Assembly (NCBI RefSeq): GCF_012516435.1
Contig: NZ_CP051216.1
Span: 3,161,669-3,225,668 of the forward strand
Reading direction: 5' to 3'
Length of the DNA stretch: 64,000 nt
From: Pseudodesulfovibrio sp. zrk46
Lineage (GTDB): Bacteria; Desulfobacterota; Desulfovibrionia; Desulfovibrionales; Desulfovibrionaceae
Part shown: piece by piece, positions 8,378 to 17,052 of the stretch
Layout: each line of letters opens with the position of its first letter
Position numbering within the stretch: position 1 is the stretch's first letter
The notes under the pieces: model-generated
The model's input: only the letters and a program-made list of their open reading frames with translations
Told to the model about the DNA's origin: nothing
Database searches by the model: none
Program-made: the position numbers and the translations under genes

Positions 8378-8761
8378 ATGGGCTTTGATCTGAACATATC
8401 CACTGGCGGTGATGATCAGCTGCGAAAGGCGTTTCGTACTAAGGTTCCCGGGCTGACTGTCCGGTTCCCAGCTTTGAAAAAGGTTTTTGAGGTCAAAGAC
8501 CTCAGTGCTACTGGTTTTGCTGTTCTTGACCCTGAAAAAGGGTTCAAGGAAAATCAGACCCTTGATGCTGAACTCTTGATTAACAAGAAGTTGTTTTTGG
8601 GTGATGTGAACGCCGTTGTCATGCGAGTGCTGGATAATGGTATTATTGGCATCAATTTTGTTGAGCTAGAGCGACAAAAGCAGGCAAAACTCGACAAGTT
8701 GGTGTTGGAAGTCCAGAAACGTCTCATTGAGCTGCGTAAAAAGCAGCGTGAACAAGAATAG
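8378..8761 (+). CDS. PilZ-domain protein
   Basis: This 127-residue protein is a single PilZ domain with a C-terminal amphipathic, Lys/Glu/Arg-rich helix. The c-di-GMP-binding signatures are seen as RKAFR (RxxxR) and DLSATGF (DxSxxG). GGGGAGAT at about 8368-8375 supports the ATG. It lies 46 bases downstream of motB on the same strand, which suggests c-di-GMP control of the motor, as with YcgR-type proteins, although the YcgR N-terminal domain is missing. It may also be co-transcribed with the biotin carboxylase gene that follows after 13 bases. Confidence 0.82.
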   Translation: MGFDLNISTGGDDQLRKAFRTKVPGLTVRFPALKKVFEVKDLSATGFAVLDPEKGFKENQTLDAELLINKKLFLGDVNAVVMRVLDNGIIGINFVELERQKQAKLDKLVLEVQKRLIELRKKQREQE

Positions 8762-8774
8762 CCAGGATTATTCC

Positions 8775-10193
8775 ATGTCCATAGACCGTCATAAGGTCCT
8801 TATTGCCAACCGCGGTGAGATAGCCATGCGCGTTATACGCGCATGCCGTAGGCTCGGTTTAGACTTCGTTTGTGTTTACACTAAGGAAGATCAAGAATGT
8901 GGCCATGTGCGTCTTGCACGTGAATTGGCGGGACATAAAGCTGTATACCGCATAGATTCCTATCTCGATTCAAATGAAATCTTTTCAGTTGCTGATGCTG
9001 CTGGTGCAACTGCTGTGCACCCAGGGTATGGTTTTTTTGCAGAGGATTTTCGATTTGCTCGTCGGGTTGTTCGTCGTGATCGGCCAATGGTCTTCATTGG
9101 CCCGTCGTGGTGGGTTATTCGTGATCTTGGAGATAAGATTAATACAAAACGCATAGCCCGTAGTTTGGATGTACCTACGGTTCCTGGCTCTGATCGTCCA
9201 GTTTATAGCGAGGTGGAAGCGGAGGAAATTGCTGCTAGCCTTTTCGAGTTTCAGGCCACCCAAGGCATCGTTGACGGTGTTATTATGGTCAAAGCTTCGG
9301 CTGGTGGCGGTGGTATGGGGATTGAGGAAGTCGGTAGCTTTGATGAATTCCGTTCTGTATTTCGTCGTATTCGAAATTATGCCAAGCGCAATTTCGGAGA
9401 TGAAGGGGTTCTCATTGAGCAACGAATATTTGATTTTAACCATCTAGAAGTTCAACTTGTTTGCGAACGGAGTGGGAAAGGGCAGATTCACTTCGGAACT
9501 CGAAATTGTTCAATCCAGTCCACTGGTAAACAAAAGAGAGTTGAGGTTGCCCCTGGATTTGCTCCAGGAGTTATCCCGTATACATTTGATGCGACTCAGG
9601 TACTCGAAGACATTACTCGTTATTCGCTCACAATGGCTCATGAGACTGGGTACGATAATGTTGGAACATGGGAGTGGATTGTCACGCCCAAGGGGGAGCC
9701 ATTTTTAATGGAGGTAAACACACGAATTCAAGTTGAAAATGGTGTTTCCTCCATTATTTCAAGGGTAAACGGGAGTCCTGTGGATATCATTACTGAGCAA
9801 ATTCGTCTCGGGCTTGGTGACAGTCTTGGGTATGAGCAGGCAGATGTTGAATTTGATGGTGTTGGCATAGAATATCGCATTGTAGCCGAGAATACGGACA
9901 ATCGTTTTACACCATGTGCTGGACGCATCTTACGCTTCGGTTGGGAAGAGCATGATTGGCTGGAGATTTATACTCAAGTGCCACGAAATGTAAGTTACGA
10001 GATACCTATGGAGTATGATCCTAATCTGGCTTTAGCCATTGTTTGGGGGAAGGACTTAGATGAAGTGAAGGCTAGAGGTTTGCAGTTCTTGAACGAAGTT
10101 GTCTTGGAAGGGACTGTCGGTGGTCGTTCCGATGAATTTTATACCAACATCGCGTACCTGCGTAATAAGACGCATAAAATCCTGGAGTTTTAA
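8775..10193 (+). CDS. Biotin carboxylase (acetyl-CoA carboxylase component), divergent
   Basis: This 472-residue ATP-grasp protein would carboxylate biotin on its carrier using bicarbonate and ATP. Seen are the N-terminal ANRGEIAMRVIRACR, HPGYGFFAED, the glycine-rich ATP loop KASAGGGGMGI, HLEVQLV, and the catalytic segment MEVNTRIQVEN. Differences from housekeeping AccC are clear. The usual ERDCSVQRR stretch reads GTRNCSIQSTGKQK, and the usual VEH after the catalytic Arg reads VEN. The chosen ATG is after the PilZ stop; an in-frame start at 8727 overlaps that gene. It is followed directly by the fused carboxyltransferase gene. Confidence 0.85.
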   Translation: MSIDRHKVLIANRGEIAMRVIRACRRLGLDFVCVYTKEDQECGHVRLARELAGHKAVYRIDSYLDSNEIFSVADAAGATAVHPGYGFFAEDFRFARRVVRRDRPMVFIGPSWWVIRDLGDKINTKRIARSLDVPTVPGSDRPVYSEVEAEEIAASLFEFQATQGIVDGVIMVKASAGGGGMGIEEVGSFDEFRSVFRRIRNYAKRNFGDEGVLIEQRIFDFNHLEVQLVCERSGKGQIHFGTRNCSIQSTGKQKRVEVAPGFAPGVIPYTFDATQVLEDITRYSLTMAHETGYDNVGTWEWIVTPKGEPFLMEVNTRIQVENGVSSIISRVNGSPVDIITEQIRLGLGDSLGYEQADVEFDGVGIEYRIVAENTDNRFTPCAGRILRFGWEEHDWLEIYTQVPRNVSYEIPMEYDPNLALAIVWGKDLDEVKARGLQFLNEVVLEGTVGGRSDEFYTNIAYLRNKTHKILEF

Positions 10194-12458
10194 ATGGATA
10201 TAGATAGAAAAATCCAGGACTTAAAGGATCGTTTGTCTTATGTTTGCGATATTTTTGGAGACAAGGAAGACGATAATATTAGGCTCCTAACTGCTAAATT
10301 GCAGGACCTTTTGGACAAAGAACAGAATTTGCCAGGAAGTGTACTGGTGGAGGAAGTTGGCCGCCTAGATGAATTGTTCGACTTTTGTGAGCGCAAGTTG
10401 GACACAGTTCTTACGCCGATGGATAAAGTGCGTATTGTTCGTCATCCTCAGCGTATATGTCTCAAAGATATTCTTGAAAACGTCTACGATAATTACACGG
10501 AGATTGGTGGTCGGGGTGAATTCAATATTGATCCCTCCATGTTGATCGCAAGGGCATATTTTACCCGTCGTGTAGGTGATAAAGTAATCAATCAAATGGT
10601 TATGGTTATCGGGCAGGAAAAGGGGCATGGAGAAGCTTTTCGTAATGGTGGGTCTGTAAAGCCTTGGGGAAATGCAAAAGCTCTTCATTATATGAAGGTC
10701 GCTGAAACCGAGAATATCCCAGTTCATACCTTTGTGTTTACCCCTGGAGCATATCCTATTGAGGATTGGCCGGGAGCAGCGCAGCAGATTGCCCGAAATT
10801 TATATGAAATGGCAGCGTTACGTGCACCTGTTATATCAGTTTTTTCTGAAGGCGGTTCAGGTGGAGCAGAAGCTGTTGGTTTGGCAGACAGACGAATAAT
10901 GCTTTCACATGGCTATTATTCTGTCATTTCTCCTGAAGGCGCAGCTGCTATTGAGGGTGGGCTGCGTGGTGGTGATAGAGCTACACCCGAATTGATCGAG
11001 AAGTGCGCAAAGCAGTTGTGCATCACTGCAGATGATAACCTGCAAAATGGTTATATTGATAAGATCATACAAGAGCCGCCACTTGGGGCTCGCCCTAATC
11101 ACTATGAATTTTTCCGCGAACTTCGACGCGAACTCATTCAAGCCACCAACGAGGCCGTGAGTGAGGTTAAGTCCATGAAGCTTTATCGTGCTATGGCCGT
11201 CAGGGCCCGTCGTAGCGATGATGCTGAAGCTATTTTTATGCGATGGACTTTGTCTCGCTCTGCTCTCAGTCGTTTAGTGGAGTTGCGACAACGAAAATTC
11301 CGAGCAATGAGTCGTCATGCTCGATTGGATGGTACTGGCATATTCAAGCGAATGGTAGCTTCTACAAAGAGTTCTGTTGAGGCTGTTCATTCATATCTTC
11401 GCTACGATTTGTTGGGCAAACAGAAAAGACGGCTGGATGTGATGGTTGAAGAGCTTGGAGCTGAAGCACATTTGGTTCGTCAGAAGTTGCTCATGCCGCT
11501 TAAGCGGACATTGGACAAAACCATGGGAAGTGAGACCATGGAAGCCAAGAAAGGCGAGGAAGTGCGGGAGATGTTGACTCGTTTGTCGTGTCCTGAAGAT
11601 GGTGCTTGCCTTGTGGGGAGTGAGTGGGCTTGGACTAGTCCTCGTAGTCAGGAAGACAGGACTATCTCTTGTCCGAATGTACGCACTCATCATTGTCCGG
11701 ATTTGTGGGTGCCAGATTTGTTTGGCGACTTTGCTGGAGTTTGTCCCAGTTGTGGACATCATTTCCCCATGGAGTACAAGTGGTACTTGGAGAATGTCTT
11801 CGATTACGGAGAAAGTAAGGAATTCAATCGAGAATTGGAGTCCATGAATCCACTGAATTATGAGCAGTTTGAACTCAAGTTAGATAAGGCTAAAGAAAAG
11901 ACTGGTCTTAAATCCGCGTGTATAACTTTTGAAACAGTTATCGAGGATGTTGAAGCAGTAGTGGCCGTCCTTTGTGCTCCTTTTCGTGGTGGGAGTGTTG
12001 GAGCTGCAGAAGGTGAAAAATTTATTCGCGCAGCAGAACGAGCAGGCCGCAAGCGGCAGCCGTTTATTGCTTATGTGCATGGGACTGCCGGCATTCGAAT
12101 CCAGGAAGGAGTCAACGGTGTTATTCAGATGCCCCGTTGTACTATAGCTGTACGTCGATATATTGATGCTGGTGGGCTTTATTTGGTGTTGTATGATACC
12201 AATTCATATGCTGGCCCGGTTGCAAGCTTTTTGGGGTGTTCTCCATATCAGTTTGCTGTGCAGTCTTCCAATATCGGTTTCGCTGGTCCTGGGGTTATTG
12301 CTGAAACAACAGGTATGGCGATCGCCCCTGACTATCACCGTGCGTATCATGCATTGTCTCGTGGGCATATACATGGAATCTGGGATCGTAGAGAAGTCAA
12401 AAAGAACCTTCATCAATCCCTCTTGACCATGGGCGGTCGCAACCTATACTATCGCTAA
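10194..12458 (+). CDS. Fused acetyl-CoA carboxylase carboxyltransferase (alpha then beta domains)
   Basis: This 754-residue protein joins an AccA-like half (about 1-330) and an AccD-like half (about 460-754), through a charged helical linker. AccA-like traits are TFVFTPGAYPIEDWPGAA, SEGGSGGAEAVG and YSVISPEGAAAIEGG. The AccD-like half starts with a zinc-ribbon-like region (SCPN, HHCPDLW, GVCPSCGHHFP) and continues with PFRGGSVGAAEGEKF and GFAGPGVIAETTG. It would transfer the carboxyl group from carboxybiotin to acetyl-CoA for fatty acid synthesis. AccA and AccD are usually separate; here the order is alpha-beta in one chain. The ATG follows the biotin carboxylase stop with no gap. Confidence 0.85.
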   Translation: MDIDRKIQDLKDRLSYVCDIFGDKEDDNIRLLTAKLQDLLDKEQNLPGSVLVEEVGRLDELFDFCERKLDTVLTPMDKVRIVRHPQRICLKDILENVYDNYTEIGGRGEFNIDPSMLIARAYFTRRVGDKVINQMVMVIGQEKGHGEAFRNGGSVKPWGNAKALHYMKVAETENIPVHTFVFTPGAYPIEDWPGAAQQIARNLYEMAALRAPVISVFSEGGSGGAEAVGLADRRIMLSHGYYSVISPEGAAAIEGGLRGGDRATPELIEKCAKQLCITADDNLQNGYIDKIIQEPPLGARPNHYEFFRELRRELIQATNEAVSEVKSMKLYRAMAVRARRSDDAEAIFMRWTLSRSALSRLVELRQRKFRAMSRHARLDGTGIFKRMVASTKSSVEAVHSYLRYDLLGKQKRRLDVMVEELGAEAHLVRQKLLMPLKRTLDKTMGSETMEAKKGEEVREMLTRLSCPEDGACLVGSEWAWTSPRSQEDRTISCPNVRTHHCPDLWVPDLFGDFAGVCPSCGHHFPMEYKWYLENVFDYGESKEFNRELESMNPLNYEQFELKLDKAKEKTGLKSACITFETVIEDVEAVVAVLCAPFRGGSVGAAEGEKFIRAAERAGRKRQPFIAYVHGTAGIRIQEGVNGVIQMPRCTIAVRRYIDAGGLYLVLYDTNSYAGPVASFLGCSPYQFAVQSSNIGFAGPGVIAETTGMAIAPDYHRAYHALSRGHIHGIWDRREVKKNLHQSLLTMGGRNLYYR

Positions 12459-12512
12459 CCTCGTTTGTTTTAAACAGCGGGAAACTCGCATAGACAAAGG
12501 ATCAAGCCCCGA

Positions 12513-12551
12513 ACGGACAAGTTTATAGATTTGCCCGTCTTTTATATTTTC
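12513..12551 (+). terminator. Terminator after the carboxyltransferase gene
   Basis: ACGGACAA pairs with TTGCCCGT (one mismatch) around a 10-base loop, then CTTTTATATTTT follows. An outer AAGCCCC/GGGGCTT pair flanks the hairpin and could extend it. Confidence 0.65.
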
Positions 12552-12590
12552 TGGGGCTTGCCATGTCATTCATTTTGAATCGACACACAT

Positions 12591-12607
12591 TCATCGTCAT
12601 ACGATGA
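12591..12607. promoter_or_regulatory. Perfect inverted repeat upstream of the biotin-carrier gene
   Basis: TCATCGT-CAT-ACGATGA is a 7-bp perfect inverted repeat with a 3-base centre, ending 19 bases before the GTG start. It fits an operator, or a small RNA hairpin beside the ribosome site AAGGA (about 12615-12619). No regulator is identifiable. Confidence 0.4.
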
Positions 12608-12626
12608 TCAATCCAAGGAAATAATC

Positions 12627-13277
12627 GTGCTAAATATCAAAGAGTTGCTGGACAAAGTTAAGGCGTCTCCCTATCGCGAGATAGTTGTTTGTGCTCCTCA
12701 TACCGGTGTGGTGGAATTTGCAGGTCTCAAGGTTGGAGATAAGGTTTCTGGCCGTCGTGGGGATTTCATGGAAAAGCCTGGTACTTTGTTGGCTAATCTG
12801 ACTCGTGAGAAGAATACGAAAACCATCACCGCTCCTGAGAAAGGTGAGATCGAGTCTGTACGAACTGAATTGGAAGGTCAGTTCGTCGAAGCCGGAGAAC
12901 CTCTGGTCACAATTAAACATTTTTTGACTCGTAAAGAAGTCATCGAACTGATTCTACAGGAAGCACTTTACCTGTTCCGTGCACCTGAGCGTGCAAAATA
13001 CTATTTTGTACCGGAAGTTGATCAGAAGTTGAAAGTTTCAGGAAAACGTTCTGTTAAAGTATCTGAGGGCATGGAGCTTATGATTGTCTCTCGTATGAAG
13101 CGTGAGACCCCTCTGTCCTATTCTGGCCCTGAAGGAATTATTTATTCGGTTTATTTTGGCCGTGGTGACAATGTTGATGAGGGTGAACCTTTGATTGGTA
13201 TTTGTCCTGAGGATCAACTCACTGTCATTCAGGATGTTGTCGCTCGTATTCAGTCAGAATGGGAAGAAGAGGTCTAG
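12627..13277 (+). CDS. Biotin carboxyl carrier-like protein with two biotinyl/lipoyl-like domains
   Basis: This 216-residue protein starts with GTG behind AAGGA. Its C-terminal part (about 140-195) aligns with the biotinyl fold. SRMKRETPLSYSGPEGII places Lys158 where the biotinylated Lys of the canonical AMKM motif sits, and GDNVDEGEPLIGI matches the closing strands. The N-terminal part (about 22-97) looks like a second copy of the fold (TAPEKGEIESV, GQFVEAGEPLVTI), with Lys62 at the matching position. It is probably the carrier for the preceding carboxylase and transferase. The atypical motif leaves open whether BirA modifies it. The gene has its own leader after a terminator. Confidence 0.65.
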   Translation: MLNIKELLDKVKASPYREIVVCAPHTGVVEFAGLKVGDKVSGRRGDFMEKPGTLLANLTREKNTKTITAPEKGEIESVRTELEGQFVEAGEPLVTIKHFLTRKEVIELILQEALYLFRAPERAKYYFVPEVDQKLKVSGKRSVKVSEGMELMIVSRMKRETPLSYSGPEGIIYSVYFGRGDNVDEGEPLIGICPEDQLTVIQDVVARIQSEWEEEV

Positions 13278-13283
13278 AAAAGA

Positions 13284-13628
13284 ATGGGTAGGCTCTTGCA
13301 AATCCGCGTATCGGCTTGGACTTTCAGCGAAGACGAGGTGGAAAAGGCTTGGCCTGCGCTGTGGAAACTCGTATGGGGAGAAGGTGGGGATGCCATCCCT
13401 AAGAAGGGTGTGCTGGAATTAGCTCGTGCTGTATTTGATGCAGTTCGGGCAGGTTTGATTTCAGATGAAAAAGCCGCCCTTTTGCGAGAGTTCGCAGATC
13501 AAGTCGAGGATTTGCGTATTAAGCTCGAAGCTGCTCTCGCAGATCGTAATCCTCAGGATGCTGATAAATTGTCTTATGATCTTGAGGACTGTCTTGATTC
13601 GTTGCAAGACATTGCGGATAAATTTTGA
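13284..13628 (+). CDS. Conserved small acidic protein of unknown function
   Basis: I do not recognise a family for this 114-residue protein. It has an N-terminal RLLQIRVSAWTF strand segment followed by a Trp-rich helix (WPALWKLVWGE). The C-terminal half is strongly helical, acidic and possibly coiled-coil (about 60-114). It starts 6 bases after the biotin-carrier gene, so it is co-translated with it and may be an accessory protein of the carboxylase. It has no signal peptide or membrane segment. Confidence 0.6.
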   Translation: MGRLLQIRVSAWTFSEDEVEKAWPALWKLVWGEGGDAIPKKGVLELARAVFDAVRAGLISDEKAALLREFADQVEDLRIKLEAALADRNPQDADKLSYDLEDCLDSLQDIADKF

Positions 13629-13672
13629 TAACTGAATAAATCTAAATTTGAATAAATGTCTAAGGAGTCGAT

Positions 13673-14257
13673 ATGGCTGGAAGTTTGAATAAAGTGATCC
13701 TGATTGGAAGGCTTGGACGCGATCCTGAGTTATCTTATACTCCTAATGGCCAGGCTCGGGCTAAGTTTTCCATTGCCACAGATGAGGGATACCGAGATCG
13801 TCAGACCGGTCAGAGGGTAGAACGTACTGAGTGGCATAATATCGTGGCTTGGCGCCAGACTGCTGAATTCTGTGGAAACTACCTTGGTAAAGGCCGTTTG
13901 GTCATGGTTGAGGGTAAGCTGCAGACTCGTAAATGGCAGGATCAGAATACTGGTCAGGATCGTTATATGACTGAGATCGTGGCAGACAATGTCCAGGGGC
14001 TCGACCGTGTGCCAGATGGTCAGTTCCAAGGCCAGCAGCAAGGCGGATACCAGCAGCAGAATGGCAGTGGTTACCAGCAGAATAATAACTATCAGCAGGG
14101 TGGTGGCCAGCAAGGTGGTGCCCAGCAAGGTGGTTATCAGCAGCAGAACAGCAACATGCAGCAGGGGCAGTCTCAGGGGCAACCGCAACAGCAGGAAGAG
14201 GATCTCGGTCCAGCCTTCCCTTCTGAAGCTAGCGGTATGGACGATGTCCCGTTCTGA
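13673..14257 (+). CDS. ssb: Single-stranded DNA-binding protein
   Basis: This 194-residue SSB has an OB-fold domain at about 1-110 (start [20 protein letters not shown], then [22 protein letters not shown] and [11 protein letters not shown]). A long Gln/Gly/Asn-rich linker with [12 protein letters not shown] repeats follows (about 120-178). The C-terminal acidic tip is DDVPF, which docks replication and repair proteins. AAGGAG lies 6 bases before the ATG. A strong terminator follows about 80 bases later. Confidence 0.97.
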   Translation: MAGSLNKVILIGRLGRDPELSYTPNGQARAKFSIATDEGYRDRQTGQRVERTEWHNIVAWRQTAEFCGNYLGKGRLVMVEGKLQTRKWQDQNTGQDRYMTEIVADNVQGLDRVPDGQFQGQQQGGYQQQNGSGYQQNNNYQQGGGQQGGAQQGGYQQQNSNMQQGQSQGQPQQQEEDLGPAFPSEASGMDDVPF

Positions 14258-14340
14258 TGATTTGTGTTTTATGATTGTCTAATTATGGAGAGCAGAGAGT
14301 TTTGTTCGCCAAGAACTAGTTAGGCTCAATTGCAAATTTT

Positions 14341-14369
14341 GAGGGTGGTGTTAACCACCCTCTTTTTTT
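14341..14369 (+). terminator. Rho-independent terminator after ssb
   Basis: GAGGGTGGT-GTTA-ACCACCCTC is a perfect 9-bp stem followed by seven T residues. Confidence 0.95.
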
Positions 14370-14418
14370 GTAGCAATGAATTGAAGCTCAGTGGAATAAT
14401 TCGTCTGTGGGGATTGTC

Positions 14419-15966
14419 CTATATGTTGACTTTTCTACCAAACTCTATTCCTAGCTTTCGCATCCGGCTTCGTAAAGTGTTCGGTTTTATGTCAAGAAGC
14501 TCGGCAGCTCCATTTTTCCCTTCAACCCTACCTTCTGCTTTTTTCAATATCTTTGTGATGTAATGTTTCATAACTTGGTCCAAAGTATAGATTGGGGCGG
14601 TGTGATTTGGGGCGAGGTGAGTTGGTTCAGGATATGTTTCTCCAAATCTTATGTATTTCTCATTTTTTTGAGAATTGGATCGTATCAGTTCTCTTTCGAC
14701 AACATTCTCGAGTTCTCGCACATTGCCTGGCCACGAATAGTGCATCATGCTTTCCAAAGCCCCTGGAGCCAACTGAAAAGTCCTGTGCAGATTCAGTGAA
14801 GCGTGTTTTTTTTCAATGAAATAAGATATGAGCTCAGGCAAATCGCTGAGCCTCTTTCTGAGCGGAGGGATGTTTATTGGAAATACGTTCAATCGAAAGA
14901 ACAAGTCTTTTCTGAACGTCCCCTCGTTAACCATAGTTGATAAATCACGATTTGTGGCAGCAATGATACGCGTGTCAACGGGAATTAACTCTGTGCCACC
15001 TAGTCGTTCAAATTCTCTGTTTTGCAGAATTCGTAATAATCGGGTTTGAGCCGACATTGGTAGTTCACCAATTTCATCCAAAAAAATAGTCCCACGGTGC
15101 GCGCGTTCAAAACGTCCGAGCTTGCGTTTAATTGCCCCTGTAAAAGCCCCCTTTTCATGACCGAATAGCTCACTATCGATAAGAGAGTCGGGGATAGCGC
15201 CACAGTTGACTTTAATAAACGGGGTGTCGCGACGTTTGGAGTAAAGGTGAATACAGTTTGCGATCAATTCTTTACCAACGCCAGTTTCACCAAGAAGGAG
15301 TGCCGTACTGTCAGTCGGAGCAACCTGCATAAGTTGCTGCATGACTTCCTTGAGGCCAAATTCGGCACCAATGACTTGCACTTCTGATGAGGAATGAATT
15401 TCCTCTTTGAGTATTTGATTTTCATCTTCAAGCTGTTTTCGTAAATCTTGAAGCTCTTGATGTCGTATTATGTTTGCAATTGCCAGCGTGAACGGTTCAC
15501 GAAGCAAGTTGAGCAATTTCAGATCTTCTTCAGTGTATTGGTTTATTCCCTCTACATGCACATTTAAGGAGCCAAGCCGGGTATTATTTAAGATCAACGG
15601 TATTCTGATAACGGATGACATTACAGGAAAGAATGTACTGACGATCCTTTTGATTATTCTGGGTAGGTCATTAAAATCATTTACTATACCGGCTTGATCA
15701 AGGCGCATTTCTTCAATTGCAAGGCTTCGTTCCTCATTTCCTTGCAAGTAAATATATTTGTCGATGGTGAGATCGGGGTCAGATGCAGCGTAAGCAATGC
15801 ACCAAACTGCGTTTCTGTCTGCATCATATCTGGCTAGAGTGATGACGGATACTGGCATGTATTTTTGCAAAAAGTTCATGATGTTGGAAAGCGCGGCATC
15901 GCCTTCCAAATCTTTGAAAATTGCATTCGTTGCCTTTTGAAAAAAAAGTGCTCCATAGTCTGGCAT
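14419..15966 (-). CDS. GAF-domain sigma-54-dependent transcriptional activator
   Basis: This 515-residue protein has an N-terminal GAF sensory domain (about 20-170) and a short coiled segment. The AAA+ activator domain spans about 205-430: Walker A GETGVGKE, the sigma-54-contact GAFTGA loop, and FLDEIGELP. A Fis-type helix-turn-helix closes it (about 470-515, GAAELLDIKPNTLRSRMRKLG). It resembles NorR/FhlA-like regulators that sense a small ligand. The start used has AAGGGGAAGG just upstream; a start 18 bases earlier lacks a ribosome site. It faces away from the chemotaxis unit at 16149-18993, upstream of which a -24/-12-like sequence is visible. That unit is a plausible target. Confidence 0.92.
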   Translation of the reverse strand: MPDYGALFFQKATNAIFKDLEGDAALSNIMNFLQKYMPVSVITLARYDADRNAVWCIAYAASDPDLTIDKYIYLQGNEERSLAIEEMRLDQAGIVNDFNDLPRIIKRIVSTFFPVMSSVIRIPLILNNTRLGSLNVHVEGINQYTEEDLKLLNLLREPFTLAIANIIRHQELQDLRKQLEDENQILKEEIHSSSEVQVIGAEFGLKEVMQQLMQVAPTDSTALLLGETGVGKELIANCIHLYSKRRDTPFIKVNCGAIPDSLIDSELFGHEKGAFTGAIKRKLGRFERAHRGTIFLDEIGELPMSAQTRLLRILQNREFERLGGTELIPVDTRIIAATNRDLSTMVNEGTFRKDLFFRLNVFPINIPPLRKRLSDLPELISYFIEKKHASLNLHRTFQLAPGALESMMHYSWPGNVRELENVVERELIRSNSQKNEKYIRFGETYPEPTHLAPNHTAPIYTLDQVMKHYITKILKKAEGRVEGKNGAAELLDIKPNTLRSRMRKLGIEFGRKVNI

Positions 15967-15989
15967 AGCCTTCCCCTTTTGCATGCTTT

Positions 15990-16054
15990 CTACGAAATAT
16001 ATCAGTTTTAATCGAATCTGCCAAATAGCTCAGTGGAACTACTTTATTTCGTAG
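15990..16054. promoter_or_regulatory. Split inverted repeat between activator and chemotaxis unit
   Basis: CTACGAAAT (15990-15998) and ATTTCGTAG (16046-16054) are perfect 9-bp inverted copies 47 bases apart. They lie about 80-140 bases upstream of the predicted start from the -24/-12 element at 16105. This is the usual distance for activator-binding sites. Confidence 0.45.
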
Positions 16055-16104
16055 GTTGGTGGAGCTGTCTTCTTTAACCTGCCGTTATAAAAGAGTTTAA
16101 GGTT

Positions 16105-16120
16105 TGGAACGTTCTTCGCT
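16105..16120 (+). promoter_or_regulatory. Candidate sigma-54 promoter for the chemotaxis unit
   Basis: The sequence TGGAACGTTCTTCGCT has the invariant GG and GC dinucleotides separated by 10 bases. It matches the TGGCACG-N4-TTGCT consensus at most other positions. It lies about 30 bases upstream of the GTG at 16149 and faces it. Confidence 0.5.
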
Positions 16121-16148
16121 TAAGTCGCATTGCAACAAAGGAGAAACG

Positions 16149-16454
16149 GTGACCTGGTTTGAACGCATTCACATCCGCACTTTCTCGAACGAAAGCTACT
16201 GTCTACTGACTGAACACCTCTCGCAGATATCCTCTTTTGTGACCGAAAAGAACCTCGATGAATTTAAGGTTTTTACATGTCCAGACGTTGCATACGACAT
16301 AGTCGTTATCCTCGAATGGGGGGGAACTATGCCTCAGAATAAGAGGAGTGTTTTAGGGGAGGAGTTGACTCAAATTCTATCTGTATATGGAAGTTGTAAT
16401 AGGTCAACTTGGGAAAGTGTTCCTTCTTTAGAAGCAACATCTAATAAACTGTAG
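16149..16454 (+). CDS. Small hypothetical protein preceding cheW
   Basis: I do not recognise this 101-residue protein. The GTG start is chosen because AAAGGAG lies 5 bases upstream; an upstream TTG would overlap the candidate -24/-12 promoter. It is predicted soluble and mixed alpha-beta, with a WFERIHIRTF start, a YDIVVILEW strand and a GEELTQILSVYGSCNRSTWE helix region. It is the first gene before cheW (43-base gap) and may belong to the chemotaxis operon. Confidence 0.55.
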   Translation: MTWFERIHIRTFSNESYCLLTEHLSQISSFVTEKNLDEFKVFTCPDVAYDIVVILEWGGTMPQNKRSVLGEELTQILSVYGSCNRSTWESVPSLEATSNKL

Positions 16455-16497
16455 GTTCCGTTGAAAGCTAGTAAACGGTGAGTGATTAATATTCAAA

Positions 16498-17028
16498 ATG
16501 CATAAGAAAGAATTAGCAAACGAGATGAATCAGTATTTGACCTTTTTATTAGCCAAAGAGGTCTTCGCGTTAGACATCTCTCAAGTACGAGAAGTGCTAG
16601 AGTTAAAGGCTATCACATCCATTCCCTGTATGCCTGGTTTCATGCGAGGCGTTATTAACCTCCGTGGAAATGCTGTTCCCGTTATGGACATGAGAAACAA
16701 GCTTGGCATGGCTACCGGTGAAAAAACCGTCGATACTTGTATCATCATTGTGGAAATTCCCTGTGTTGAAGGGGGAATCACCATGGGGGTGATGGTGGAT
16801 TCTGTTCGCGAAGTGTTCGAAATGACTTCTGACTCCATTGAGCCAGCACCCAATATGGGAGCATCATTAAAGGCTGACTATATTCAGGGGATGGGACGTC
16901 AGGATGACCAATTTTTAATCATAATTGATATTAGCAAAATTTTCTCTCCAGAAGAGCTTTCTATGGTTGCAGGTAGTCCTAATTCCATGTCGAAAAGAGC
17001 TTTAGGTGGAGAGCCTTTTGCAGCGTAA
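16498..17028 (+). CDS. cheW: Chemotaxis coupling protein CheW
   Basis: This 176-residue CheW links methyl-accepting receptors to the CheA kinase. The CheW fold is seen from YLTFLLAKEVFALDISQVREVLE through PGFMRGVINLRGNAVPVMDMR to DSVREVFEM and DQFLIIIDISKIF. A start nine codons later (16525) is equally possible because neither ATG has a strong ribosome site. The 24-base gap to the receptor gene suggests that this CheW serves that receptor. Confidence 0.92.
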   Translation: MHKKELANEMNQYLTFLLAKEVFALDISQVREVLELKAITSIPCMPGFMRGVINLRGNAVPVMDMRNKLGMATGEKTVDTCIIIVEIPCVEGGITMGVMVDSVREVFEMTSDSIEPAPNMGASLKADYIQGMGRQDDQFLIIIDISKIFSPEELSMVAGSPNSMSKRALGGEPFAA

Positions 17029-17052
17029 GATAATGAAATTGAGGGGTTATTA

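Noticed and set aside
14030..14200. Repetitive CAG/GGT-rich stretch near the end of ssb
   Set aside because: It encodes the Gln/Gly-rich linker of SSB, so it is a protein feature and not a CRISPR or DNA repeat element.
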